From Drosophila persimilis (Eukaryota > Arthropoda > Insecta > Diptera > Drosophilidae): a stretch of 64,000 bases of DNA. The number at the start of each line of letters is the position of its first letter. The stretch's first letter is position 1. The DNA is taken from NCBI RefSeq assembly GCF_003286085.1, contig NW_020825289.1, positions 22,222,001 through 22,286,000 of the forward strand. The letters are read 5' to 3'. Of the stretch, positions 45,620-58,300 are shown in pieces. The position numbers were made by a program, and so were the translations under genes. The notes under the pieces are model-generated. The model made no database searches. It had not been told where the DNA came from and saw only the letters and a list, made by a program, of their open reading frames with translations.

Positions 45620-46201
45620 ATAGTGAAATATCACAGGGAAGCTCGTGAAATTTTTCCACAGTCCATCTCTAGCAGCCAAGTCAAGTAAATTTTGTTGCTT
45701 CTCGAAGTTTGCAACGAAAATCCATAGATTCGCAGATCATAAAAATGTTGCAGCGTTAGTCCCTCGCCCAGGCAACAATCATAGCGAGATGTGCTAAGAA
45801 AACGAGCAGCGGGAAACGAAGTAATAATACAAATCTAGGCGCTGATTGCTCTTTATGTGGTTGTGTGCGTGATGTGAGTGAGAGTTCTGGTGTAGTGTGC
45901 GTGTGTTTGGGTAAAACCACAAAAAAATAGTCAAATTTGTTATTTATTGTAGTTTTTTTCGGCTTCTTTTACACTAAACCTTTGCATTTATTCGCGATCA
46001 TCCGTTTGCCCAAAACACATTACAAATTCCTGCGTGAAAGAGAAGCCCGCGTCTTCTGAAAACTCTTTTGGAACCTGTATTCTCCACTTCCCTTCCCTCT
46101 GAGACAAATAGAATTAACTAATATCAAATCACCGACAATCGAATCGGACGAGAATTTCACTCAGAAAGCAGCAACAACTTAAATCCGAAACCCGCTTCAA
46201 G
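45620..46201 (+). other. Vrp1: Probable non-coding first exon (5' UTR) of Vrp1
   Basis: A non-repetitive stretch without a long open frame ends in ACCCGCTTCAAG|GTAAGTTTG, a strong donor at 46,202. The Vrp1 coding sequence begins with ATG placed exactly at a splice acceptor (55,307/55,308), so it needs an upstream non-coding exon on this strand, and this is the best candidate. The start of the exon is uncertain; AATATCGATG (about 45,589) upstream is DRE-like. The leader contains several tiny upstream ORFs. An alternative first exon near 51.55-51.9 kb cannot be excluded. Confidence 0.55.
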
Positions 46202-49200
46202 GTAAGTTTGTTTGTTTAACCCGTTCTTTGCATACATTCACACATTCTCATGTTCGTACACATATTCATGTACATACACCAATATGCAGAGCAGCTGTAT
46301 TTGCAAATTGTAGAGTTATTGATAAAGCTTATCTCTCTGGCCTAGCAGCAACGGTATAAGATATCATAAATTATGGAATGCAAGCCAGGGAACCAGAGAA
46401 TGGGGTTCCTTATCTTATAGCCCTCTAACCAAATAGCACCCAGTCAATTATATGCGCCTACATTTGAATGCAAGTTCTAGTTGTCCGTTAGGATTCGCCG
46501 AGTGCAAAGGAACATAAAAAACGTTTTAGATCTGGCTCCCTACCCAACCAACGTTTCGTAAGGGTGCAACAAACTTTAGCTTCTTTGATTTTTCTTTTAG
46601 CACCGACTGCACTTTACTTGTTTGTTGGCTGTCTGTCGCGTTTGTTTTAATCACATTAAGCAAAACGCCTGGCACGCGACGCATGACGAAAGCGGTGGCG
46701 ACGTCGTCTGCAACCAGAACCAGGCATACCCATGCATACCACACCCCAGCGCCAAGCAGCCCCATCACTGACCTACAAAGAGTACATTGCACGCCGTCTG
46801 CTCTGCCGCGAAACTACATAAATATGTACATTTAGGGGTGGGTTTACACTTTTTTCCAGAGCTGCGAGTCTTATTTGTCAGGGAAACGCTCAATTTGATG
46901 AGACCGAGAAGTACACCCAACAGTGATTCAAAAATTGGACTCCTTTCCGTTGAAATGTCGAATACTCTTTGCAGCTGAATAATTGTATGGCCATCAGAGT
47001 TGGCAGGAAAGAGTCTCAAAAGGCCCCACCAGCAGTAGCACCAGCCGCCGCCGTCACTCAGACGAGAGTTCAATGTCATTGGCGGGGGGTAAGGCAGGAC
47101 AGGAGACTGCCAGTCTATTGTTGAGCCTATTATCCCCTCTGTTCACACAGATACAAATACACGTATACACGTAAAAATCACGGCCAGAGCATAAAAAGGT
47201 GTATACATATATACATGCATATCGAGTGCTGCTGGAATGACACATGAATAGATCGTATGGAAGGGGAGAGGGCCGCGAGTACCGCCTGACCGGGAGAGCT
47301 TTTGTCAGCCTTGCGGGCGGCCATTTGTCAGCCAAATGTGGTTGTTGCCGTGCATGTTTTGTGGACTGCATCATTCATTCCCCCACATTGAAGTTTGATT
47401 GGCACGTAGCTGTAACGATTATATTTACTCTCTCTCGTTGATTCTCTGATTTATGCGGGATACTTCCTTGTGCAAGCTGGAACTGAATTGTGAAAGCACA
47501 GTAGAGACTCGGCCGCAAGGGACTTAAAGAGTCCCTCCTTTCCATAATGATATGTGGATCGTGTCCTCACTTTAACTGCAATTCCCTCATGCTGAGAGAC
47601 GGTTGGCCTTTTGCTTCCTCAATGCAACTCGGAGCATGTGGGGGGTGGGAGGATGGATGACTCACTCACGGCTCGTGTTTGAGTTGGTTTACATCATTCT
47701 TGTTGTTGTCACATGCGTTTGGGTGTATAAGTGTATGCAAAGTGCCGAACCCAACACCGTTGTTGTCATTGAGTGGCGTTGCTGTCGCGGCTTCACTTTG
47801 CATTGCTCTCCTCTCTCCTCTCCACTCATCGTCATGTGTTTGCGTTAGTTATTTAAGCATTGTGCGACGGGGCTGAAAACCGCATTTTAATAAACCTCAT
47901 CCCCAGCAACAGCAGCGGCAGCAACAACTACTACTACAACAAGTGCAACAATGCAATTTTGATCTGACTTTGTGTTTTGTTATATACCCTTGCACAGGGT
48001 ACTTCTATTTTAAGCAAACATTTTTTTGGAAGAGGAAAACCCATACAGCTGCAATAGAAACGATCGATCTGAAAAAGTATCTAACGCTGCGGCGTCCAAA
48101 GAATAGTTTCTCTTGTTTTTGTAAGTGAATATGTTCCTTACGTCATTACACTCTTGCCAAGAGAGGGGCTTACTAAAGAGCTGAAGGCAGGTACATAGAT
48201 ACAGAGGTAGGTGCAAATATAAAGAGCGAGTCGCTGGACGAGCAGCAGCAGAGGACGGGAAGAGGCTGCCAATGATGCATGCAAAATGATGCCCGGAGAA
48301 ACGCTTAGATCAGAAGTTCAGAAATTCAAAACGCAGTGTGTCTAAAAATTTGTGTGTCACATGAAATATATGTTATGTATGTATGTACAAATTTGTTTAT
48401 GTATGTATGTATGGGATGTACTTTGAACTGCAAGCGACCCAAGGTTGTCGGAAGGTTGATGCTCTCTGAGTCCGACTCAGACACATATACATAGTTCGAA
48501 ATAGGCATCTGGTAATCAGAAAGAATCCATGAAACAGACATTCACCCGAATTCGGAATAACTTGCAGATTTATTTCCGTTTGATCCCCATTGTTTTTCAC
48601 TCTTTTCGAATACTTTACTCACCAAAATGTTTCTACGTCAAACTCTGCCTTGTATACTGATCAAAAATATTTGGCATAAGAAATGGTGTGTGGAGCGTGT
48701 TGTCTCTGCGTTTTCGGCTCTGGATGTGCTTTGCACTGCGATCACACACGAGTATTATAATCATGTGGCGTAGCTCTTGGAATTTCAATGAAATGCTGAC
48801 CAGTCCCACACCCCGTCCATCCCCCTCTACCTGTGCATTGAGCCATGATGATCAAGAGCCACACAACTTGCTGCACGACTTGCAATTGAAATGTATATGT
48901 TAATTGTTAGTCCAACGGTTTTGGCTGTGTAATTGGAACTTGAGGCAGCCGAAGCTAAATCGGCAGAAGAAACAAAAGAAATTAAAAGCGAAAGTCTGTG
49001 CATACTCGTACATATGTACATAAATATGTATGTACCTATGTATATAAATCCGAATAAATAAATGTACATACATATATGGTGTGGATTATATTCACCAAGA
49101 ATCGCTCAGAACAGAGACCACACCGCATGAATCACTGTGAAATTAACATTTCCATCTCAGACTCTGATTCAGAGAGATGTTTGCTTGACCAAATGAAGTG

Positions 49201-51950
49201 AAAGGAAACTTTAGATTAGATATGGACCATAGAATAAATATATATCACATACATACATATATGTACATATGTATGTATACGTCTTGTAAGATGAATCACA
49301 ATAAAATGCAGAATGACAGATACATATAGGACAGATATAGCACAGGATCTTAATTTTCTGTGGTTCCCCCGAAACTAGAAATTCTCTCTTTAGAATTTAG
49401 TGGTTCAACGTAGCATATCTAATTTTGAAATCATTCATAAAAACCGAAATGTAAACACCAAAGAAACTTTTGCGGAAATTGCCAAGTAAACAAAATGATA
49501 TGCCAAAAGAAGGAAAAGCTAAAGAAGAGAAGAAAACACAATGAAAAACCTCAAAAAATTGCCATCGTTAAGAGAACTAAACTGTCTAAACTGTCTGTTG
49601 ACTAAACTGTCTCTTAAGCGTTGTTGCCACACATTTGATTATGCTTTTTCGCCATGCTCTGCTTTGGTTTTGCTTTGGTTCGGTTTGTCTTCGTTTGGGT
49701 CGTATCGGATTGGGTGGACACCTTGTCGCTGATACGGGGGGGAAAGGGGGAACTTACGCAACGTTTGCGGTGTCTGGATATTGTCTTACAGCGTAGTATT
49801 TCCAATAGGCGTGTTAAGCATTTAACACACAATATTTGACTTACATAATGGATATACATTTTGGACAGTCCCCGTCCAATGGCAATTTGTCGGCTTTTGT
49901 GTGTGCGTGTGCCGCGAATGGAATGCCGTAAAGAACGGAATGGTGATGATTCCCGCGATTTGATTCAACTTGATTCGATGTCCATTCCTCCCGCTTGAGA
50001 TCGGGGGAACATAACAGACACACACGCCCTTGTTTATACGGACATTTGGGGCAATTAACTTGATGACAGTTTATTGGGGCAATCCAAAGCATGCTCGGAT
50101 GGGGATGGGGATGGGGATGGGAATGAGAATGGGGATGAAGACCCCGGAAGGCACACCTCGAAAACGTTAATTGAATGTGTGCCAAATTGTAACGCAGGGA
50201 GGAGCGGAGCTAGACCGGACCTCAAATTATTACATTTTTTATGGCAACGTTTAGGAGTGGAGTGACTCATGATCGAACATACTATCAGCAGAGAAATACC
50301 TCAAGACAAATCGAATCATTGAACCTTTCCTATCGAATATTATTGGAACACACATATGTACATATGTATGTACATATATACTATATGTTGGATGGAACAA
50401 TTGATCAGAATGATTAGCGGATCTTAATCTTAAACGGATACGACTATACACATAGAATATGACCATTGACATTTGTGTGCAACCAGACCCCAGAACCACC
50501 ACCGAGCCAAAAAGCAATGCCCGCCGCGATAAAGATAAGATAGAGAAACTGTAGAAATACCTGGGGTATAATACCTTTAATTTCCAGCGAACTCGCACAC
50601 GCCCATGAGTCATGCATCGTTTGAGTTAATATTTAATCAAGTTTGAGTGTTTTTCGATACCCAAAAATTTCCCATAAGGAAATCCATAGAGGGAATGCCT
50701 CTACCCTCTGCCATGTGGAGTCATCAAGCATATGTAACTGTACTGTGGATATCATAATCAAACATGCAAACATTCCGACTCAACGGGTTATGCCGAATTT
50801 AAATGAGTAAAACAACTTCATTTGTTCTTCGTTTGAAATGAAATCATTCTCGTGCCCACCACCACATCCCTAGATACTGTATATACGGACAACGGTTTCT
50901 CCGGGTACTGGGGGCCATTTTCCAGACACAGTAGCGTCAGCAGCTGTTCAATTAAGCGGCAATCCGACTGGGTGAATCAATCGCAATGAATCATACGCAG
51001 ATTCCCCTGTGCTGTGCATCGGGGATCGCTCTGAGAGTGGACAGTAGTTGAGGAATGGCCACTGGCCAGGTTTGCACTGGACCTGTCCCACTGTGCCACT
51101 TTAATGAGTCGAGTCTACAAAATATTTCGCACGTTTCTACTCACACTCACACTCACGCACAAGGCTAAGCTTACGGTTAAGCGTTTTTTGCTGCTGCTTC
51201 TTCTGCGTCTCTTTCTTATTCTCTCATTCCCCATCTGGCATCTGGAGGAGATCATCGGTTTACAACGTTGATGACAGGTGCTGGGGATGCAATCGCAGTT
51301 TCTCTTTGTCTGTCTGTCTTCTGTCTGTCTCTCTCCCAGTCTTGCGTGTATGCGCTTGGCTCTATCTGTCTATCTGCTGTGTTGCTGTCTTGCGTGTGTG
51401 CATTTGTCACTGGCTTTGTTGGTGGTGCCTGCGGTTTTGCATATCGCAAAACTTGATTGGTTAATTGTGACGTCACAGCTGGCTGTCCTCAGCGACCTTA
51501 ACAGCTAATTTTATAATTGTACCCACACGCTCTCTTCGCTCTCTCTCGTCGTCGTCTTCGTTAAACTCACAGTTATAACGCGGTACACTCGTTCTCAGGC
51601 TTGTCGTGAGTGCGCTCTCTGTGTATACAACACCCTGTACTGACGCACACAATGGAAAAAAGTGTCCTCTCCCTCTCTCTGGCTTTGCTTGGGGCCCAAA
51701 GTTGGGGCATCGCATGCGCAGCCGTTGAAGTTCTTCATTTCGAATCCGAGCCGCGAGCGGAGAGCAACGCGTGTTTCACTCATATTAAAAGAATTACTTT
51801 TGTTTTTGTCGTTTGTGTGTGCGGAAACCCGAAAATAAAAATAAATCAAAACAAAACCAAAAAAGCAACAGTGAAAACTTATCAAAATGTAAATAAAAGC
51901 GTAAATGCTGATAAAGTTTATCACCAAAAATAACGATTCAAATTCGATTG
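46202..51950 (+). other. Left part of the inferred Vrp1 first intron
   Basis: No coding sequence supported. It holds runs of GTATGT/ATACAT (48,375-48,420, 49,010-49,075, 49,245-49,275, 50,350-50,385) and a GGATGG repeat at 50,098-50,135. A leader-like stretch at about 51,540-51,900 (pyrimidine-rich, then A-rich, with GTAAAT donor-like ends) could be an alternative first exon of Vrp1. Confidence 0.45.
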
Positions 51951-51960
51951 GAGCTGGAAT

Positions 51961-52967
51961 TCAACTGAAATTGAGGCTCTGCCTGCTGTTCCTATGCCTT
52001 TGTATGCTATTGGAGCACTTAGGCCGTATCATCATCTGACTGACCTTATAGCCATAGTCGTAGCCCATCCAGGTCATCCAGCAGATGCCGCGGCCCGAGA
52101 GCTTCGCCTCGTACCTACCCCCATCCACGTACTGTCCGTTCAGGTTGCTGAAACCCAATAGAACCGATGGAAATTAGTCTCCAAAGAAGTGTTTAGACAG
52201 AGCTCCTCCCTCACCTGAATTGACAATCGTCGTACCACCAGGCCCCCACGTAGGTGATGGCACACCCGTGGCCCAGAACATCGTGGTCGAAGGTGGAGAA
52301 CGGCATCCCCCTGTGGTAGCTCAACGAATCTCCGGCATCCCCCGAGTACCTGCCCAGAACCGCAAGCGGATACGAGGCGGAGCCATTGCCAATCACAAAG
52401 TCTTCGTACCTCGCGTAACGGGTACCGCCATAGAAGTCCTCCAGGTGTACGAGCAGCTCGTAGGGCTCGGCCGCCGTCAGGAAGTGCAGTCGCTCCAGAC
52501 CCATGAAGAACTCTCCGCTGAAGTCGCCAAAGCCCTGGGCATACTCCTCCCAACTGCGATAGAAGTTCTCACTGCCGTCCTGGCGCCGCTGGATCACTGT
52601 CCAGCCCGATCCCGCCACTCGAGTGTCGCAGAAGACGGGAAAGGGCTCCAGTCCGGGAACTTCTATGGTGTGGACCCCGTTTGTGTTAGTGGAGGCAGCC
52701 AGGCAGGATGACGGATAGGCCACAGCTGACAGCAGAGGAGAGATCAATGCATGAATTCCTGTAAATGAAGCCTTTCTACTCACTCTCCTGAGTCATATTC
52801 TGTGCGACTACCGCTCCATAGATCTGTTTGAGCTCCTCAATTTGAGATCTTACGCTGGCAAGCACTGCCTCTGGTTTCTCGTAAGCAACTGCGAAATTAC
52901 TCCGACTGCCATCGGAATGGTGGAAGTAAAAACTCAATATAGAAATGGAAATCCAGTATAGCTCCAT
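51961..52967 (-). CDS. Secreted fibrinogen-related protein (FREP), copy A
   Basis: The three exons are 52,967-52,784, 52,758-52,215 and 52,147-51,961, giving 304 residues. The first intron is only about 25 bases by this join, which is unusually short, so that join needs transcript support. A signal peptide (MELYWISISILSFYF) is followed by a short helical region (LASVRSQIEELKQIYGAVVA). The fibrinogen C-terminal domain runs from about residue 95: [37 protein letters not shown], the FSTFDHD loop and GAWWYDDCQFSNLNGQY, then GYDYGYKVSQMMIRPK. Such proteins are secreted lectin-like factors, often tied to immunity or cell recognition. The calcium loop reads FDHDVL rather than FDRDND. It is a tandem relative of the next gene, on the same strand, and both probably lie inside a Vrp1 intron. 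The D. melanogaster counterparts may be CG30280/CG30281. Confidence 0.85.
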
Positions 52968-53381
52968 GATTCTGTCCTCTCTGACTCGATTCTATCAATC
53001 TATTAGACTGGGGAGATAGATGTTCTATAACATTTACAAAACGATTTTCAATCGATTGCCTTATCAATTCATTCCGATTCGTAGGTCAAGTTTCCCTCGC
53101 TCGGCGCGATAATCTATCAGGAAGTTGGTAAAACTACCTATATACTAGACCATGATTTCAATGATATGTTCTATATAAGAATCTGATTTATATTCTCAGC
53201 CAATTCGCCTGGTGATTCGATGATGATTCAATGAAACCACATTTCGCATATTAATCGAGTACATGCAAATTGTTTACGACTCTCCGTTCCACACTGACTG
53301 ATCTTCAAGCCATTATGAAAATAAAATATTTTATTCATTGAAAACCCGCTCCTCCTCTTCCTCCGCTGTCTCTCGCGTGAG

Positions 53382-54413
53382 TCATGGCTTTGGAATATTT
53401 CGGCACTTGGGTCTTATCATCATTTGGGTTACCTTATAGCCGTAGTTGTGGCCACGCCACGAGCGCCAGCACATGCCCCGGGCGAACATTTTCTCCTCGT
53501 ACTTGCCGCCCTGGATATATTGGCCATTTAGATTGCTTTAGAGATCATAAATATATACTCGCATGAGATGATTGTACTATAAATGCACTTAAGATAAAAG
53601 AAAAACGTACCTATCGAGGCAGGCATTGTACCACCATCCCCCCAGATAGTAGAAGGCGCAGTTCTTGGTGAACTCCCGATCGTTGTCCCGATCGTATGTG
53701 GAGAACTTCATCTTGCGGTGCGATCGAAGGGAGTCTCCGGCCGTGCCCGTGTATCTGCCCAGAGCATTCATCGCATACGCATCCTCCTCTGTGCCGAGGG
53801 CAAATTCGTCGAATCTCGCGTGCCTCCGCTCCCCATCAAAATCCTCCAGGTGGACGTAGAGCTCGAAAGGTTCGAGGGCCGTCAGGGCGCGCACCTTCTC
53901 CAGTCCCAGAAAAAACTCTCCCTCGAGGTCCCCAAAGCCCTGCTTGTACTCCTCCCAGTTCCGGAAGAAGTTTAGGCTCCCGTTGGTGCGTCGCTGTATC
54001 ACTGTCCACCCAAGTCCTGCCAATTGAGACTCGCAGAACACGGGAAAGGGACTCAGTCCCGGGACCTCTATGGTGTACAAACCGTTTTGGTCGATTGCTG
54101 CCGTCAGGCAGGATGTGGGAAGCAGCAGGTTGATGCTTTTCTGGGCTCTATTCGTGTGCTGTTGCAGTTCTTCCTTCAATCTGTAGAATGGCTGTGGTTC
54201 ATTCTTCAGTGTAGCATTATTCTGTGAAAGCATACCTGGAGAGCAACGTATCTGCCTTCTCATAGATGGCCTCCAATTGTTCTACCAAATCCAACGACTG
54301 TTGGGGATGCCTATTCATTAAAGTTTTACTTTTTCTTTGGTTTGTGGACTTACCTCCGAGAGACGGAGACGAACGGCCAGGAAGCAGAGTGTGCACCAAA
54401 TGGCGAACTTCAT
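53382..54413 (-). CDS. Secreted fibrinogen-related protein (FREP), copy B
   Basis: The four exons are 54,413-54,354, 54,297-54,236, 54,180-53,611 and 53,535-53,382, giving 281 residues in frame. The exon 2 to 3 intron is 55 bases (AG|GTATGC to TTCTACAG|A). Reading through it would hit a stop, so the gene is intact once it is removed. Exon 1 is a signal peptide ([20 protein letters not shown]) and exon 2 a short coiled coil ([18 protein letters not shown]). The fibrinogen domain has [37 protein letters not shown], the FSTYDRDND calcium loop, [18 protein letters not shown] and [13 protein letters not shown]. Compared with copy A it keeps the canonical calcium loop. The last intron is at the same position and phase in both genes, showing common ancestry. 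Confidence 0.92.
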
Positions 54414-54597
54414 AGTGGAATTAAATATTGAATCGGAATTTCCAATGAATCTATTCGAATTGATTGAGAATTCCTATTTACAGAACATTATATGGAAATC
54501 ACATGAAGAAACGGAAGAAACCCCCGTCTTATCAGTCGAGCTATGGAAATGCTTTGATTATAATTTCCTGATAACTGTTGGGGCTATTCGATTTCGC

Positions 54598-54951
54598 CTA
54601 TAATATATTAAGAGAGCATCGCGACAACACCCATACACGTATTGTAAGATCTGCACAGATCACGTGGGATGGCCTCCGGCTGAAGGAGATGTGGGATGTC
54701 TGCCCGGTCCAGTTCCTGTCAAACTCTGCAGCTTCACGCGCCGCTTGAGCTTGAAATTTCTTATGTTGGCTAATACCCTTCCCAGTCCCAGAGAGTACAT
54801 CAAATCTTTGATATATCAAATCTATGGACTGCTCCATTCGCATCCGTAGAGCACTGCAGGCTTCGGTGCGTGGGAATGCTGCTGCTCGCCGTCGCTGGCT
54901 GCTGGCTATCGAGGCGTCAATCTCTAGAAAAGACAAAACAAAACACGACAT
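54598..54951 (-). other. Possible relic or unknown exon upstream of FREP copy B
   Basis: A minus-strand open frame follows a good acceptor (CTTTTCTAG|AGATTGACG, about 54,926). It reads like an exon: ALRMRMEQSIDLIYQRFDVL resembles the helical spacer of the FREP genes, but no fibrinogen domain follows. It may be a relic of a third FREP, an exon of an unrecognised gene or chance. Confidence 0.25.
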
Positions 54952-55307
54952 AAATAAATAATAAATAAAATAATAAGTATAGAAATTGTATTATTAAATC
55001 TCTGTGTTGGAGCATGTCTGTGTCTGTTTTGTGAGTCTGTTTGCGGCGTGTGGGTGGCGACAGCGGTCTCCGCGGTACCTCCGCTTTGGAAGTCTCTCGA
55101 CGCAGAGCAGAGCCAGTCTTGAGCCAATGCCCCGACGAGGCAGACGCAGAGATTGTGACCAGAAGGGAAGACCTGATCAAAAGCGAGAATGAGACTAAAG
55201 AAAAGCTCTAACAAAAAAGTAGAATTGCTCTAAACATAAATCAAGAATATGTAGCTCTAAAGGAGCAACAAAATTAACCCCAAAAATCGTTATATTTGGA
55301 ATTGCAG

Positions 55308-58300
55308 ATGGCCATACCGCCACCACCGGGACCACCGCCACCGCCAGGGCCCCCGCCACCCCCGGCCATGGGCGGCTTGAAGCTGGGCGGCGGTGGAGGC
55401 AAAGGTGGTGCAGATCCCCGCTCTGCCCTCCTCAGCTCCATCCAGAAGGGCACCAAGCTCCGCAAGACGAACACCGTGGACAAGAGCGGACCGGCGATAT
55501 CGGGGAAGGTATGTGGAGCAGATGCCGCAGCAGGAGCGGGAGTTGGAGGCGCCAAGCGAACCCTCAATAACAACACCAGCACCAGCAACAACAACAACAA
55601 CAGCAGTAGTAGCAGCAGCAGCAGCAACGGCCTTGGCAATGGAGCCCCCAAATTGGGGGGCCTGTTCGAAGGCTACTCGCAAATGCCGAAGCTAAAGCCC
55701 GTGAATGGCTATCGCAGTAGGTTCACAAATGTTAATTCAAATTATATATTTCGATGCTCAATTGATTTCCGCTTTCCGCCAACGCACACGCACCTGCAGC
55801 CGGAGCAGCAGCAGCAGCGACTCCACAACCACCAGCCGGAATAGCAGCGGCCGCAATAGCACAGCAGCAGCAACGAAGCCATAGCCCCCCTACAGCCGTC
55901 ACTGCCGCTGCCGCATCCAGCAACGGACCCATGGACTTCAATACAGAGCTGGCCATGCACCTAACATTGAAGCGCCAGAAGGCGCAGCAGAAGCAGCAAC
56001 AATCGCCGCAAGCACCCAGCGGCACCCAGCATATCAATGCCACAGAAGCAAATCTGAAAACAAATCGGGGACCTCCACCGCAACCGCCAAAGGTGAGGGC
56101 AAGGCAGCCATGTACGGATGGACCCACAGACGGCAGAGTGTTTAAATATAGATCTCACCATATTAATGAAAGTAATTAGGGAGGAGGAGTGGGATAGATG
56201 TTAAGAGTGAAAACACGAATGCTGTTCAAAGTACTTCTATAGAAGAGAGCGTTATTTGTGAGAGAGGAACGATTGATCTTTGGAAAACAATAGAAAGCCT
56301 GTATAGGAATCAGTAGAAGTTCAGGAGCATTGACATGTGAATATTCTCTAGCTAGAATTCGTATTTGAAGAGCTCCCAAGAAAAATAATAATATCTAATC
56401 CATCTGTTGTTCTCTACCGCCATCACAGCAAACCAACTCAAGTGATTCGATATTGGAGCGCATGAATATCGCACCCCGCGCTGCCCTGCCACCAGCTGCC
56501 GCCGTCAAAGCTGCCTCGCCCACGCTCTCGGAGAGCGGCAGCAACAGCAGTGGCAGCGTCAAGAGAAAGGCGGGCAATCTGAAGTAAGTTTATGCTTGGA
56601 TCCACCAGCAGTCCGGCACCTCCGACATTTGATACTCTTTTTTATTTTTTTTTTATTTTTGAAACTTTTGTTAAAATTCCACATTTTCTTTCTTTATTTT
56701 CGGGTGGATTTCTTTGCCGGGCATTCGTGGTTATCTTCCTATCCCACCCGCCCAACCACCCACTCACCCAAACCACACCACACCACACACCCATCACAAA
56801 TACAAACTACAAACGACGCTATCCATGGTATCCACAGTATCTCGTTAGGGAATAGTTTTGTAAATAGTTCGATGGCAAAAACCACTGCGAGTGCTTCCAC
56901 GACGTCGCTGAACTCGAGCAGAACGTCCTCGGCAGGATCGCTACGCAACCTGGCGCCCAATAAGTCAACTTTGTTCGGTGGTGCTGGTTCTTCTATTGGT
57001 GGTGGTGGTTCACAGCAAACATCGCCTCCATCCACGGCCACGCCCACACCGTTGCCATCTCTAGCGCAGTCCCATACGCAAACACAGATTCAGTCACAGC
57101 AGCAGAAGCCGGCCATCAGCTTTGGCAAGCCGAACTTTGCACCAAAGCCGCCGGGGCTCCAGCAGTTGATTCTGGTTAACGGGCAGCAGCGTCCGGCGGT
57201 GACGCGGCACCACAGCATGAAGTCGCCTAGGTATAGAGTACATTACGGTGCAGTAAACCCTAGCTAAGTATGCACACCGCTTGCTTCAGTCACCCCACGC
57301 TCCAGTCAGTCAATCCATTGATATAGTTTGGGTTTTGCTTTTGCTTATCTTTATGGCTTTCGATTTGCATTGACTTCTGGCTATAGCCCCGACTATTACC
57401 CTAAGCGCTACTAATATGGGTCTCTGCCTCCTCCACAGATCTCCGCCAGCGTCTGGGCCTATGCTGCCTCCCACCCTCCAGCATTTTGGGACGATGCGGG
57501 CTCCGCTCCAGCTGCAGGGCATCGACGGAAGCGTCGCCAGCATGCGCTGTGCCCCCAATCCACCAAAGTGTGAGTACCTCAAAGAAAATCGCCATGATGA
57601 AAGAATGGAATGATGTCTCTCCTCCTCCTCCTCCTTCCTGTAGCACGACCATCGGTGAAGCCTCCACCTCCGCCAACACCGGCGCGGAGCTTCTCCAACA
57701 GCAATCTGAGCAACATCGGAGCTGGATCATCTGCAGCGCCGTTAAGTGCCGTCAACACGGCCCTGGTGCAGAGTGCGGCGACTACGACTCAGGCCCCTTC
57801 GACTCCCATTACCCAACCGCCCTCCACTTCGAGTAGCAGTAGCAGCGTGGCCGCCCTGCGTGACCAGTTCCGTGCGGTTGGCATCGGGAACGGTATGAAT
57901 GGTATGAACGGTGGGAATGGGAATTCCTCGCCACCGCTGCCGCCGCTGCCTACCCCAGCATCAGTGTCGTCGGCCTCATCATCGACTACGGCCAGCCCCA
58001 AGTCTTCGACCGTCCGGCCAATCATACTGAATGGGGGACCCATCATCAATCCACCAGCCCCGCCGCCGCACCGCAGCTGTCCGCCTCCACCGCCGCCGCA
58101 GCGACAATCGAGCACTGTGAGTAGCCAAGTAGCCAGAGTAGCAGTATCAGTACCAGCAACACAACAACAACAGGTTGCCCCAAATGGCAAAGGTGACAGT
58201 TGGCTGGCCTCCACCACGCAGAACAGACTTGGAACAGATATAAGGAGCGGAGCTCGTGAGCTACTGTCCAGAGAGATGAGATCGTGACGGGTATGGATTC

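Noticed and set aside
46526..47079. Minus-strand open frames in the Vrp1 first intron
   Set aside because: Short, without domains, and interrupted; no splice pattern joins them.
54181..54235. Apparent frameshift in FREP copy B that would make it a pseudogene
   Set aside because: A 55-base intron with good GTATGC and TTCTACAG borders restores the frame exactly.
55274..55682. Two 125-130 residue minus-strand frames rich in Gly and Leu
   Set aside because: They are the antisense of the Vrp1 proline- and asparagine-rich first coding exon.
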